Origin: CAG-791 sp002390025
GTDB taxonomy: Bacteria > Bacillota > Clostridia > Lachnospirales > Lachnospiraceae
Length of the DNA: 64,000 nt
NCBI GenBank assembly: GCA_946543465.1
Contig: CAMNLR010000124.1
Coordinates: 1 to 64,000, forward strand
Reading direction: 5' to 3'
Part shown: in pieces, positions 42,938 through 52,115 of the stretch
Layout: every line of letters starts with the position of its first letter
How positions within the stretch are numbered: position 1 is the first letter of the stretch
Translations under genes and position numbers: made by a program
Notes under the pieces: generated by a model
Databases searched by the model: none
What the model was told of the DNA's origin: nothing
Seen by the model: the letters and a program-made list of their open reading frames with translations, nothing else

Positions 42938-43936
42938 ATGAACAGTAATACAGGTATATATGTATTAAGAGAAAATCTCATACAGTTTTATAAGAGGCAG
43001 GAGTTTCTCCTGCTGTCCGTATTTCGCTTTGCAGTATCCCTTGCGGTACTGCTCCTGCTCCGCGGTCATCTGGGGATTCACGGACCTGCCGGTGCGGCAC
43101 TGAACAGCACACTGCTCAATGTGATCCTGGCGCTTGTGTGCTCCCTGCTTCCGACCGGCTTTTCCGCAGGAATCATCGGACTGGTTCTGGTCTGGGACCT
43201 GTACAGGCTGTCGCTCGAGGCGACAGCGATTTGTGCAGCGCTGATCCTGGTATGCCTTCTGGTGTATTTCCGATTCTCGCCCAGAGATACCATGATCCTG
43301 CTGCTGATGCCCGTGGCATATGCACTCAATCTGCACTATCTGGTGCCCCTTCTGGCGGGCCTTATGTTCGGACCGGGCGCGGCTGTTGCCGTATTGTTTG
43401 GTCTCCTGTTCACCAAGTACGTGCTCCTGGTGGAAGGGAGCCTCCCCGTGCTCGCGGCTCCCGCGGGCGGCCTGGCCCTGACCGGAGAAAGGCTGATCGC
43501 GAATTTCCGGCTCCTGGTCGACGGCATGGTGAACGACAAGTCCCTGGTCATTCTCGCGGCAGCCCTCGCAGCCGCTGCCATTGCCGTCTGCTTTACCCGC
43601 AGGCTGGCTATTGAATACGCCTGGGTCATAGCGATCACTGTCGGCTGTATTCTGGAGCTGATCATTCTTCTGGCAGGCGACATGCGCTACGGGACTGAGA
43701 TCGATCTTGCCCATGTATTTCTGGGTATTGTTATTTCCTTTATGCTGGCGCAGATCGTGCGATTCTTTACTTTTAATGTGGATTACCTGCGCATAGAGAA
43801 TGTCCAGTTTGAGGACGAGGATTATTATTACTATGTAAAGGCTGTCCCGAAAGTTATGGTTTATTCATCCGATCCGGAAGACGATGAATTTGATCCTCCG
43901 TCCGGGGAGGACGATGCAGAAGATTACGAAGGATAA
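42938..43936 (+). CDS. Polytopic membrane protein of unknown function
   Basis: 332 residues with about eight to nine hydrophobic segments between residues 22 and 275, then a short cytoplasmic tail that becomes very acidic (DPEDDEFDPPSGEDDAEDYEG). I do not recognise the family; the compact helices with few charges look like a transporter or a channel-like protein. The stop is only six bases before the cdaA start. The neighbouring c-di-AMP genes suggest, but do not prove, a link to osmotic or cell-wall control. AATGGAGG precedes ATG 42938. Confidence 0.7.
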   Translation: MNSNTGIYVLRENLIQFYKRQEFLLLSVFRFAVSLAVLLLLRGHLGIHGPAGAALNSTLLNVILALVCSLLPTGFSAGIIGLVLVWDLYRLSLEATAICAALILVCLLVYFRFSPRDTMILLLMPVAYALNLHYLVPLLAGLMFGPGAAVAVLFGLLFTKYVLLVEGSLPVLAAPAGGLALTGERLIANFRLLVDGMVNDKSLVILAAALAAAAIAVCFTRRLAIEYAWVIAITVGCILELIILLAGDMRYGTEIDLAHVFLGIVISFMLAQIVRFFTFNVDYLRIENVQFEDEDYYYYVKAVPKVMVYSSDPEDDEFDPPSGEDDAEDYEG

Positions 43937-43942
43937 TAATCG

Positions 43943-44947
43943 TTGAATTTTCCATGGTCTTTTTCATTCAGTAATTTCATATCGCGGCTTCGTATGCCTG
44001 ATGTACGGTGGACCGACTTAGTAGAAGTTCTGATCATAGCCTATCTGACATATCATATCCTGCTGTGGGTGAAGAATACACGCGCGTGGCAGCTGATGAA
44101 GGGAATCGCCGTCGTTGTTGCGATGGCCCTTTTGGCAGCTTTCTTTAATATGACCACAATTCTGTGGATCTTCCGGCACGTCGCCGGAATTGCCGTCACT
44201 GCCCTCGTCATCATCCTGCAGCCGGAGCTTCGTGCTGCCATGGAGGAACTGGGACGCAAAAACTTCCTGAGTTCCATCCTCCGCATGGATCCGGCCAAGA
44301 CCGAGGAGGGACGATTCTCCGACCGCACCGTCAACGAGCTGATCCGCGCCTGCATCGAGATGGGCAGGGTCAAGACAGGAGCGCTGATCGTCATCGAACA
44401 GACGACACCGCTTCTGGAATATGTGCGTTCCGGCATCGAGATCGATGCGATCGTTTCCAGTCAGCTCCTTATCAATATTTTTGAAAAGAACACCCCTCTT
44501 CATGACGGGGCGGTCATTATCCGGGGAAACAGGATTGTTTCCGCCACCAGCTACCTTCCAATCACATCCTCCCAGCTTGACAAGAACCTGGGAACCAGAC
44601 ACCGCGCGGGTGTCGGCATCTCGGAGGAGACCGACGCGCTCACCCTGATCGTGTCGGAGGAGACCGGACAGCTGAGCTACTCCTATAAAGGAAACCTCTG
44701 GAGTCCTGTGACGCCGGAACAGCTCCGGGGAGCCCTGGTCCGTCTTCAGAACAAGCTTTCCGAAGAGGAAGCTGCCAGAAATGCCACCCGCTCACCGCTG
44801 GGCGGAATCTCGGGATTCGGCAGATACGCGCTGCGCCGGACCAAAGGCACAGGCGCGGCGGCCGATCAGCAAAAAGATGCCGTAGAGGAGAACGGAGAGG
44901 AGAAGATGGCTGCGGATACGGAGAAGGAAGGAGGTGCGCATGTTTAA
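43943..44947 (+). CDS. cdaA: Diadenylate cyclase CdaA (DacA)
   Basis: Makes the second messenger c-di-AMP from two ATP. It has 334 residues: three N-terminal transmembrane helices (about 25-100), then the DisA_N catalytic domain with the DGA motif at 188-190 (PLHDGAVII) and the RHR motif (GTRHRAGVG). The C-terminal ~70 residues are a polar extension longer than in Bacillus CdaA. The start is TTG 43943, supported by GAAGGAT nine bases upstream. Its 3' end overlaps the cdaR start by 8 bases. Confidence 0.95.
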   Translation: MNFPWSFSFSNFISRLRMPDVRWTDLVEVLIIAYLTYHILLWVKNTRAWQLMKGIAVVVAMALLAAFFNMTTILWIFRHVAGIAVTALVIILQPELRAAMEELGRKNFLSSILRMDPAKTEEGRFSDRTVNELIRACIEMGRVKTGALIVIEQTTPLLEYVRSGIEIDAIVSSQLLINIFEKNTPLHDGAVIIRGNRIVSATSYLPITSSQLDKNLGTRHRAGVGISEETDALTLIVSEETGQLSYSYKGNLWSPVTPEQLRGALVRLQNKLSEEEAARNATRSPLGGISGFGRYALRRTKGTGAAADQQKDAVEENGEEKMAADTEKEGGAHV

Positions 44948-46022
44948 GCGTATCATGAACCTCGATTCCAATCTGCGGCTGAAGGTTGCTTCCGTTCTGA
45001 TCGCCATGGCGCTCTGGTATATGATCAACTATTTCAGCGATCCCGCTGTCCGTATGACTGTCAGCAATGTCCCTGTACAGATCCTGCACGGAGAGTCGAT
45101 CGAAAAAGCGGGCGACGTATACACCGTTATGGATGACACGGATGTGATCCCCACTGTGACCATTTACGCAAAGCGCTCGGTCATTGACAAGCTGGAGTCC
45201 AAAAACGTCATCGCGACTGCGGATGTACGCGAGATCGAGGATGACGGATCGGTCAAGATTTCCCTCTCGACCGACAAATATGCCAACAGCATCGAGGATA
45301 TAAGCGGCAGCATCGGGTATGTACAGCTCCGGGTGGAGCCGATGAAGACCAAATCTTTTGCCCTCGAAGTTGAGACGGTCGGAGAGCCCGAGGATGGATA
45401 CATGCACTATGAATCATCCGCGGAACAGAATCAGGTCATTATTTCAGGACCGCAGTCCTATGTGGAAAAGATCGGACGCGCAGCGGTCCAGGTGGACATA
45501 ACGGAATCGGACAGGAATATCAGTTCCTATCCGGACATCATCCTCTATGATATGGAGGGCGGTGAGATTACTACAGAGGAGATGGAAGCCCAGAAGCTCC
45601 ATCTGAATATTTCCTCTGTGAGAGTGGTGGTGACGATCTATCAGACCAAGAGCGTTCCCATCATCTGCGGCTCGGAGGTGCCGATCGCGGAAGGCTATAA
45701 ACTGGATTCGGGTCCCGAGGCGGATCCCTCATCGATCCAGATTGCCGGCGCGGCAGGTATCCTGCGGGAGATAGAGTCAATCAAGATACCTGCGGAGGAC
45801 ATTGCGACTGAACCCGTCAGCAGCAATATCCACAAGAGTATCGTTATTGACAAATACCTGCCGGAAGGAGCTGTCGCCGCCGATGCGGATTCCGACATCA
45901 TCACAGTTTACATGCGCGTCTCCCGGGAGACTGTCGACAGCACGGATACTTCGGAAGACTCGACAGAATCCCTGGACAGCGGGGGAAATACTGCTTCCGC
46001 GGAAACAGACGCCGCCTACTGA
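44940..46022 (+). CDS. cdaR: CdaR-like regulator with YbbR domains
   Basis: Extracytoplasmic partner that modulates CdaA. It has 360 residues, an N-terminal transmembrane helix (about 13-35, LKVASVLIAMALWYMINYF) and three to four YbbR repeats, each with a phrase like VSNVPVQI ... VTIYAKRSVIDKLE. ATG 44940 has GGAGG five bases upstream; a GTG at 44934 is also in frame. The overlap with cdaA indicates coupling. The glmM gene that follows in many Firmicutes is not here; leuA is next. Confidence 0.9.
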   Translation: MFKRIMNLDSNLRLKVASVLIAMALWYMINYFSDPAVRMTVSNVPVQILHGESIEKAGDVYTVMDDTDVIPTVTIYAKRSVIDKLESKNVIATADVREIEDDGSVKISLSTDKYANSIEDISGSIGYVQLRVEPMKTKSFALEVETVGEPEDGYMHYESSAEQNQVIISGPQSYVEKIGRAAVQVDITESDRNISSYPDIILYDMEGGEITTEEMEAQKLHLNISSVRVVVTIYQTKSVPIICGSEVPIAEGYKLDSGPEADPSSIQIAGAAGILREIESIKIPAEDIATEPVSSNIHKSIVIDKYLPEGAVAADADSDIITVYMRVSRETVDSTDTSEDSTESLDSGGNTASAETDAAY

Positions 46023-46051
46023 GCAATGAAACAAAGAAATGGAGTTTAAAA

Positions 46052-47755
46052 ATGCTTAACTATAAGAAATATAAAAAGAACCCGGTTGTACATTATCCGG
46101 AGAGACAATGGCCCGACAAGGAAATCGAAAAGGCACCCGTCTGGTGCAGCGTTGACCTCAGGGACGGCAACCAGGCCCTGATCGATCCCATGGTCGTCTC
46201 CGAGAAAATGGAAATGTTCCGCCTTCTGGTCAAGCTCGGCTTCAAGGAGATCGAGATCGGATTTCCCGCAGCCAGCCAGATCGAATATGATTTCCTCCGC
46301 GCTCTGGTCGACAACGACATGATTCCCGACGACGTGTATGTGCAGGTTCTCTCCCAGTGCAGGAAAGAGCAGATCGACAGGACCTTCGAGGCGATCAAGG
46401 GCATCAAAAACGTCATTTTCCACATTTACAACTCCACATCGACTCTGCAGAGGGATGTCGTCTTCAATATGGACCGCGCGGGCATCATCGAGATCGCACA
46501 GAACGGCACCCGCTGGGTCAAGGAGGGCGCAAAGAACTACGACGGAAATCTCGTTCTCGAGTACTCGCCGGAGAGCTTCACCGGCACCGAGCTGGATTTC
46601 GCGCTTGAGATCTGCACCGCCGTGCAGGATATCTGGGAGCCCACAAAAGAAAAGCCCATGATCTTCAACCTTCCCTCCACGGTCGAGATGAACACTCCCA
46701 ATGTGTATGCCGACCAGATCGAGTGGATGAGCAGGCATTTCAAGAACCGCGACAGCATCATCCTCAGTATCCACCCTCACAATGACCGTGGCTGCGGTGT
46801 CGCTGCAGCAGAGCTGGCAATGCTTGCGGGCGCCCAGCGCGTCGAGGGAACACTTCTGGGCAACGGCGAGCGCACCGGCAACGTCGACCTGCTCAATATC
46901 GCCTACAACATGTTCACCCAGGGCATCAACCCCGAGCTTGACATTGAAGATATCAACGAGATCATCGACGTCTACGAGCGCTGCAACAAGATGAGCATCG
47001 ACGAGCGCCACCCCTATGCGGGCAAACTCGTGTTCACCGCCTTCTCGGGCTCTCATCAGGACGCCATCAACAAGGGTATCGCGGCCATGAAGGCCAGAAA
47101 ATCCGAGATCTGGGAGGTTCCCTATCTTCCCATCGATCCCTCCGACATCGGCAGGGTCTACGAGCCGATCATCCGCGTCAACTCGCAGTCCGGCAAGGGC
47201 GGCGTCGCCTTCATCATGAGCACCTACTACGGATTCAAGCTTCCCAAGGGCATGCACGGCGAGTTCGCCAAGGTCATCCAGGCCCTCTCCGAGAAGGTCG
47301 GCGAGGTTCCGCCGGAGCAGATCATGGAAGCTTTCCGCCAGGAGTATCTGTACAGGAACGAACCGCTCCACTTCCGCAAGGCACAGGTCTCCGACCTCAG
47401 CAACGACGTCAAGACGCCGTTTGATACGCGGATCCGTGTGGATTATTCCAACCATGGCAGACCCGAATTCTTCGAGGCTTCCGGAAACGGACCTCTGGAC
47501 GCTCTTCAGAGAGGCTTCCGCGAGCGCTTCGGATTCAATCTCCGCATTCTGGATTACGAGGAGCACGCCCTTCAGGCTGGTTCGGATTCACAGGCGGCCG
47601 CCTATATCCATCTGCTTGACGGAGACACCGGCAGCATCACCTATGGCGTAGGTGTCAGCTCCAACATCACCCGTGCCTCGATCCGCGCCGTATTCTCCGG
47701 TGTCAACCGTCTGGGACTCGGCGACAGACAGCAGGGAATCGAAGATCACTATTGA
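46052..47755 (+). CDS. leuA: 2-isopropylmalate synthase (type 2)
   Basis: First step of leucine synthesis: acetyl-CoA + 2-oxoisovalerate gives 2-isopropylmalate. It has 567 residues, the longer form known from Actinobacteria and Clostridia. The TIM barrel starts with CSVDLRDGNQAL (metal and substrate site) and continues to SIHPHNDRGCGVAAAE (metal His pair) and GNGERTGNVDL. The C-terminal ~130 residues are the LeuA dimerisation domain that binds leucine for feedback control. Start ATG 46052 has TGGAG ten bases upstream. No T-box leader was found in the 29-base gap after cdaR. Confidence 0.95.
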   Translation: MLNYKKYKKNPVVHYPERQWPDKEIEKAPVWCSVDLRDGNQALIDPMVVSEKMEMFRLLVKLGFKEIEIGFPAASQIEYDFLRALVDNDMIPDDVYVQVLSQCRKEQIDRTFEAIKGIKNVIFHIYNSTSTLQRDVVFNMDRAGIIEIAQNGTRWVKEGAKNYDGNLVLEYSPESFTGTELDFALEICTAVQDIWEPTKEKPMIFNLPSTVEMNTPNVYADQIEWMSRHFKNRDSIILSIHPHNDRGCGVAAAELAMLAGAQRVEGTLLGNGERTGNVDLLNIAYNMFTQGINPELDIEDINEIIDVYERCNKMSIDERHPYAGKLVFTAFSGSHQDAINKGIAAMKARKSEIWEVPYLPIDPSDIGRVYEPIIRVNSQSGKGGVAFIMSTYYGFKLPKGMHGEFAKVIQALSEKVGEVPPEQIMEAFRQEYLYRNEPLHFRKAQVSDLSNDVKTPFDTRIRVDYSNHGRPEFFEASGNGPLDALQRGFRERFGFNLRILDYEEHALQAGSDSQAAAYIHLLDGDTGSITYGVGVSSNITRASIRAVFSGVNRLGLGDRQQGIEDHY

Positions 47756-47776
47756 TTACTATTGGCAGAAAAGATA

Positions 47777-47808
47777 TGCGTGTCAGAGAGGGAGCTCTCT
47801 GACACGCA
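47777..47808 (+). terminator. Hairpin after leuA, probable terminator
   Basis: A perfect 14-bp stem TGCGTGTCAGAGAG (47777-47790) with 47795-47808 and a 4-nt loop. The following GTTTCTCATTC is only moderately T-rich, so termination may be incomplete. Confidence 0.6.
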
Positions 47809-47860
47809 GTTTCTCATTCACACAGTCGACCGGGGGTTCCCGGAGGGAGGAAATGAAAAA

Positions 47861-49294
47861 GTGGCAGAACAGAAAAAGCTGGTCGCTGAAATCACGGCGA
47901 TGGATGAAGACTTTACACAATGGTATACAGACGTCTGCATCAAGGCAGGCCTGATTGCGTATTCAAACATTAAGGGATTTATGGTCTACAAGCCCGCCGG
48001 ATATGCGATCTGGGAAGCGGTGCAGAAGCACCTCGACGCACGTTTCAAGGCAGTGGGCGTAGAGAATGTCTATCTCCCCATGCTGATCCCGGAGCGTCTC
48101 CTGAGCAAGGAGAGCGACCTGGTGGAAGGCTTTGCGCCTGAAGTGGCCTGGGTCACCCACGGCGGTTCCGAAAAGCTTGACGAGCGTGTATGTGTCCGCC
48201 CCACTTCCGAGTCCCTGTTCAGCGACTTCTACAGAGGCGAGATCCAGTCCTACCGCGACCTTCCCATGATCTACAACCAGTGGTGCAGCGTTGTCCGCTG
48301 GGAAAAAGAGACCAGGCCCTTCCTCCGCTCCCGTGAGTTTATGTGGCAGGAGGGACACACTGTCCATGCGACCGCGGAAGAGGCAGAGGCAAGGACACAG
48401 CAGATGCTGAACGTCTATGCGGATTTCTGTGCCGAGGATCTGGCCATCCCCACCATCAAGGGCAGAAAGACCGACAAGGAGAAATTTGCGGGCGCCGTTG
48501 CGACCTATACCATCGAAGCCCTGATGCACGACGGCAGAGCTCTGCAGTCCGGCACCAGCCATGACTTCGGCGATGATTTTGCCAGGGCTTACGGCATCCT
48601 GTTTACAGATAAGGACAACAAGCAGAAGCACCCCTTCCAGACATCCTGGGGCCTGTCCACCCGTATCATCGGAGCCCTGATCATGGTTCACGGCGACAAT
48701 TCCGGTCTGGTGCTTCCTCCCCGCATCGCGCCCACACAGGTCGTGATCGTGCCCATCCAGCAGCGCAAGGCAGGTGTCCTCGACAAGGCCTACGAACTGA
48801 AAGAGGCCCTGAGCAATTTCCGCGTCAAGGTCGATGACAGCGACAAGAGCCCCGGCTTCAAGTTCGCTGACCAGGAGATGCGCGGCTTCCCGCTCCGCGT
48901 CGAGATCGGTCCCCGCGACATCCAGAACGGCAAGTGCATCATCGCCCGCAGAGATACCGGCGCCAAGGAGGAGTGCGAACTCGATCAGCTCGCAGCCCGC
49001 ATCGGAGAGCTGCTGGAGCAGATTCAGAGCGACATGTTCGAGCGCGCCAAAAAGCACCTGGAGGAGCACACCTACAAAGCTGCCAGCCGCGAGGAATTCG
49101 AGAAGACCTTCGCGGAGAAGACCGGCTTTGTCAAGGCCATGTGGTGCGGCGAGCTCGCCTGCGAAGAAGAAATCAAAGAGAAATTCGGCGTGACCAGCCG
49201 CTGCATCCCCTTCGAGCAGGAAGAGGTTGCGCAGACCTGTGTCTGCTGCGGAAAGCCCGCTAAGAAGATGGTCTACTGGGGCAAGTCCTATTGA
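47861..49294 (+). CDS. proS: Prolyl-tRNA synthetase (archaeal/eukaryotic type)
   Basis: Charges tRNA-Pro. It has 477 residues, the ProS type 3 length, without the editing insertion of the E. coli type. Class II motifs: motif 2 VVRWEKETRPFLRSREFMWQ and motif 3 GLSTRIIGALIMVHGD; the C-terminal domain ends with a Cys-rich stretch (CVCCGKPAKKMVYWGKSY). The start is GTG 47861 with GGAGG ten bases upstream; this matches where the family begins (VAEQKKLVAEIT). An upstream TTG in the same frame would include the terminator hairpin. Confidence 0.95.
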   Translation: MAEQKKLVAEITAMDEDFTQWYTDVCIKAGLIAYSNIKGFMVYKPAGYAIWEAVQKHLDARFKAVGVENVYLPMLIPERLLSKESDLVEGFAPEVAWVTHGGSEKLDERVCVRPTSESLFSDFYRGEIQSYRDLPMIYNQWCSVVRWEKETRPFLRSREFMWQEGHTVHATAEEAEARTQQMLNVYADFCAEDLAIPTIKGRKTDKEKFAGAVATYTIEALMHDGRALQSGTSHDFGDDFARAYGILFTDKDNKQKHPFQTSWGLSTRIIGALIMVHGDNSGLVLPPRIAPTQVVIVPIQQRKAGVLDKAYELKEALSNFRVKVDDSDKSPGFKFADQEMRGFPLRVEIGPRDIQNGKCIIARRDTGAKEECELDQLAARIGELLEQIQSDMFERAKKHLEEHTYKAASREEFEKTFAEKTGFVKAMWCGELACEEEIKEKFGVTSRCIPFEQEEVAQTCVCCGKPAKKMVYWGKSY

Positions 49295-49328
49295 TGACCT
49301 GCCGCAGGCACCGGGGGCTCTGCTGACA

Positions 49329-49384
49329 GTCTGCCGGCAGAGGGCAGGGGCCGCCGGCAGACAGCCGGTGACCGGTCTTTTTCT
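49329..49384 (+). terminator. Possible terminator of proS
   Basis: A 10-bp stem GTCTGCCGGC (49329-49338) with 49353-49362 is followed by a small CCGG/CCGG hairpin and T5 (49378-49382). Confidence 0.5.
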
Positions 49385-49414
49385 GCGCGGACAGGGTTTC
49401 GGGAAGGAGTTTTT

Positions 49415-50782
49415 ATGAGAGAGATTGAAATAAAGATTCCGCCGGGAGCTGCGAAGATTCTGCGCAGGCTGGAAGAACACGGCTATGAGGCCTACGTGGT
49501 CGGCGGATGCGTGAGGGACAGCCTTCTGGGAAGAAATCCCAACGACTGGGATATTACGACATCGGCGCTCCCCATGCAGGTCAAAGCCCTGTTTCCCCGC
49601 ACGATCGACACGGGTCTCAAACACGGGACAGTGACCATTCTGGAGGGGGGCGAACCCTACGAAGTCACGACTTACAGGGTGGACGGCGAGTATCTGGACG
49701 GCAGACATCCCTCGGAGGTCACCTTTACGGCCAGCCTCAGGGAGGACCTGCAGCGCAGGGATTTTACCATCAATGCCATGGCCTACAGCGAGAAACACGG
49801 CCTGCAGGATTATTTCGACGGACTGACACATCTGGAAAAAGGACTGATCTGCGCGGTCGGAGATCCCCTGCAGCGCTTCGGTGAGGACGCGCTCCGGATC
49901 ATGCGCGCCGTCCGCTTTGCGGCCCAGCTGGGCTACGAAGTGGAGGAGGAGACGGTGCGGGCAATGAAGGAACTTGCCCCCACTCTCTCGAAGATCAGTG
50001 CCGAGAGGATCGCCTCGGAGCTGGAGAAACTGCTCCTGTCCCCGCATCCCGAAAAGCTCAGAATGGCCTGTGAGTGCGGCATCACAGCTATTATCCTGCC
50101 GGAGTTTGACCGCTGTATGGAGACCCCGCAGAACAACCCCCACCACTGCTACAGCGTGGGGGAACACACCATCGTTTCCATCGGGAACGCCCGGCCGGAC
50201 AGAGTCCTGCGCCTGGCCATGCTGCTGCACGATTTCGGCAAGCCGGCCTGCAAAACGACCGATGAAGAGGGCATCGACCATTTTCACGGTCATCAGGAGA
50301 TCAGCGCGCAGATGGCCAATGACATCCTGCGCCGCCTCAAATCGGACAATGTGACCCGGAAGAGCGTCGTGAAGCTGGTCCGCTTCCATGACCGGGCAGT
50401 CAGACTGACACCGGCCGGCGTGCGCAAGGCGGTCGTTCAGATCGGAGAGGATCTTTTCCCGCTCTATCTGGAGGTCAAAGAGGCGGATACCCTGGCCCAG
50501 AGTGAATACATGAGGCAGGAGAAGCTGGACTATCTGGAAGAAGTCCGCAGACTCTACAGAAAGGTCCTGGAGGATGGCGACTGTCTTTCCATGAAGGATC
50601 TTGCCGTCAAGGGGGATGACCTGATCGCTGCGGGAATGCAGCCGGGAAAGCAGTTCAAAGAAGTCCTGGAGGCAATGTTCGAAGATGTGATCAGAGAACC
50701 CTCCCACAATGAGAAAGCCTATCTGATGGACAGATATGCAGATGCCAGGTCTGTATTGACAAAAACAGGGCAAAACAAGTAA
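49415..50782 (+). CDS. cca: CCA tRNA nucleotidyltransferase with HD domain
   Basis: Adds or repairs the 3' CCA of tRNAs; the three tRNA genes in this window lack an encoded CCA and depend on such an enzyme. It has 455 residues. The nucleotidyltransferase head has VVGGCVRDSLLGRNPNDWDI (with the DxD metal pair) and DLQRRDFTINAMAYS, then a PolyA_pol RNA-binding part and an HD domain (MLLHDFGKP, DHFHGHQE). GGAAGGAG precedes ATG 49415. The HU promoter lies inside its last codons. Confidence 0.93.
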   Translation: MREIEIKIPPGAAKILRRLEEHGYEAYVVGGCVRDSLLGRNPNDWDITTSALPMQVKALFPRTIDTGLKHGTVTILEGGEPYEVTTYRVDGEYLDGRHPSEVTFTASLREDLQRRDFTINAMAYSEKHGLQDYFDGLTHLEKGLICAVGDPLQRFGEDALRIMRAVRFAAQLGYEVEEETVRAMKELAPTLSKISAERIASELEKLLLSPHPEKLRMACECGITAIILPEFDRCMETPQNNPHHCYSVGEHTIVSIGNARPDRVLRLAMLLHDFGKPACKTTDEEGIDHFHGHQEISAQMANDILRRLKSDNVTRKSVVKLVRFHDRAVRLTPAGVRKAVVQIGEDLFPLYLEVKEADTLAQSEYMRQEKLDYLEEVRRLYRKVLEDGDCLSMKDLAVKGDDLIAAGMQPGKQFKEVLEAMFEDVIREPSHNEKAYLMDRYADARSVLTKTGQNK

Positions 50783-50785
50783 TAT
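50756..50785 (+). promoter_or_regulatory. Promoter of the HU gene
   Basis: Consensus TTGACA (50756-50761), an 18-nt spacer and TAATAT (50780-50785), overlapping the 3' end of cca and giving a leader of about 75 nt. Confidence 0.55.
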
Positions 50786-50868
50786 TAACTTGCAGAAGTC
50801 CTGTACAGCCAGGCGGGACAAACACAATCAAAACAACCTGCGTGCAGGGAAGAATACAAGGAGAGATT

Positions 50869-51144
50869 ATGAACAAGGGACAGTTTATTGACAAAATGCA
50901 TGAGAAATCAGGACTTACTGTAAAGGATGCAGAGAAGGCATATAAGGCTTTTACCGAGACTGTGATCGAGGCCCTCAAGGAAGGCGAGAAGGTCCAGCTG
51001 GTAGGCTTCGGCACATTCGATATCGGTGAGCGCTCTGCTAGAGAGGGCAGAAATCCTCAGACAGGCGAGTCCATCCAGATCTCTGCTTCCAAAACACCTA
51101 AATTCAAAGCAGGCAAGGCCTTCAAGGATGCTGTCAACGGCTGA
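50869..51144 (+). CDS. hup: HU-family DNA-binding protein
   Basis: Histone-like architectural protein of 91 residues that bends and compacts DNA as a dimer. The sequence begins MNKGQFIDKMHEKSGLTVKD and has the beta-arm region VQLVGFGTFDIGERSAREGR and NPQTGESIQISASKTPKF, which contacts the minor groove. The start is set by AAGGAGA before ATG 50869. It has its own promoter inside cca, as expected for an abundant protein, and is followed by a GC-rich hairpin. Confidence 0.95.
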   Translation: MNKGQFIDKMHEKSGLTVKDAEKAYKAFTETVIEALKEGEKVQLVGFGTFDIGERSAREGRNPQTGESIQISASKTPKFKAGKAFKDAVNG

Positions 51145-51167
51145 AAACTGTAAAGTCTTGAAATGAA

Positions 51168-51197
51168 ACAGCCCGCTGTCGTCAGGCAGCGGGCTGT
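51168..51197 (+). other. Hairpin after the HU gene
   Basis: An 11-bp stem ACAGCCCGCTG (51168-51178) pairs with 51187-51197. There is no T tract after it, so it may protect the HU mRNA 3' end or be a weak terminator before rqcP. Confidence 0.6.
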
Positions 51198-51252
51198 ATC
51201 AGAACTATGGAGAAGAGACAGCGCAGTGAGATGCTGAGAAAGCAGGCAGGAT

Positions 51253-51492
51253 ATGCGACTTGACAAATATCTGAAGGTCACCAGGCTCATTAAGCGCAGG
51301 ACAGTGGCGAATGAAGCCTGTGACAACGGCAGAGTGACTCTGAACGGCAAAATCGCCAGAGCCAGTGCCGAAGTAAAGCCCGGCGACATCATAGGGATCT
51401 CCTTCGGTGACCGCGAGACCAAAGCCGAAGTCCTGGCGGTCCGCGACAATGTCCGCAAAGAGGAAGTCCAGGACCTCTTCCGCTATTGCTGA
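51253..51492 (+). CDS. rqcP: S4-domain protein RqcP
   Basis: 79-residue RNA-binding protein (YabO/RqcP). In Bacillus it works with RqcH in ribosome-associated quality control, adding poly-Ala tails to stalled chains. The S4 fold is clear from the start: MRLDKYLKVTRLIKRRTVAN and GRVTLNGKIARASAEVKPGD. The order HU-rqcP-divIC-tilS-hpt-ftsH matches the Firmicute cluster, but the sporulation genes yabP and yabQ that normally follow rqcP are absent. Confidence 0.92.
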   Translation: MRLDKYLKVTRLIKRRTVANEACDNGRVTLNGKIARASAEVKPGDIIGISFGDRETKAEVLAVRDNVRKEEVQDLFRYC

Positions 51493-51671
51493 GAGGAAGA
51501 TGAGAGGAAGATCTCAAACGGATATTGCCGCAGGAATGAAGACGGAAAAATCTTGTCGGCAAAAAGATTTTTTATTCCGGATGTTTTTGCCGCGGGGCGG
51601 CGCAGACATCCTGTGACCGCATTGTGGGTGCCGCTCCGGCGGTCGGCATTGTCGGAAGAGAGGGAAAAGCG

Positions 51672-52046
51672 ATGAAATCAAGCGGAAGACGGCCGAGACG
51701 CGCGGCAAAGAGGAGAACTTACAGGACCCGGACACAGGACCGGAACAAAGTGCTCCTGACACAGACCAGCCGCAATGACCATCTGAGTATGTTTCTGGCA
51801 GGCCTCGTCGTCGTGATCCTCATGATCGCTGTATCGGTTAACGCAATGTCCCTGAACAGGCGCCTGGGTGAGAACCGCAGACGTGCCGTACAGCTGAAGA
51901 AAGAGATCCAGACAGAAGAGCAGCGCGCCGCTGATATTGAAGAGTACCGCAGATATACATCTACGGATGCTTATATAGAAGAAATTGCCCGCGAGAAACT
52001 CGGGCTGATCTACGAAGGCGAGACCGTCTTCAAGGAAGATAAATAG
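51672..52046 (+). CDS. divIC: Septum formation initiator DivIC/FtsB-like
   Basis: Small bitopic division protein of 124 residues. A very basic cytoplasmic N-terminus (SSGRRPRRAAKRRTYRTR) is followed by one transmembrane helix at about 41-63 and an extracytoplasmic coiled coil (SLNRRLGENRRRAVQLKKEI) ending in the family phrase AREKLGLIYEGETVF. DivIC joins FtsL and DivIB in the divisome. ATG 51672 has GAGAGGG upstream. The 180-base gap before it holds only an AT-rich hairpin (51546-51572) and no gene. Confidence 0.88.
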   Translation: MKSSGRRPRRAAKRRTYRTRTQDRNKVLLTQTSRNDHLSMFLAGLVVVILMIAVSVNAMSLNRRLGENRRRAVQLKKEIQTEEQRAADIEEYRRYTSTDAYIEEIAREKLGLIYEGETVFKEDK

Positions 52047-52064
52047 CAGGATACCAAACAAGAC

Positions 52065-52091
52065 CGCGCCATGCATACACTGCATGGCGCG
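52065..52091 (+). other. Hairpin between divIC and tilS
   Basis: An 11-bp perfect stem CGCGCCATGCA (52065-52075) with 52081-52091, loop TACAC, followed by ATTGTATTC. Weak terminator or RNA-processing structure. Confidence 0.6.
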
Positions 52092-52115
52092 ATTGTATTC
52101 ATTGGCGGAGGCCTT

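Noticed and set aside
45990..46051. T-box leader before leuA
   Set aside because: The gap after cdaR is only 29 bases, with no T-box sequence and no terminator hairpin.
46046..50827. Very long minus-strand open frames opposite leuA, proS and cca
   Set aside because: Shadows of well-conserved plus-strand genes; no ribosome binding sites and no domains.
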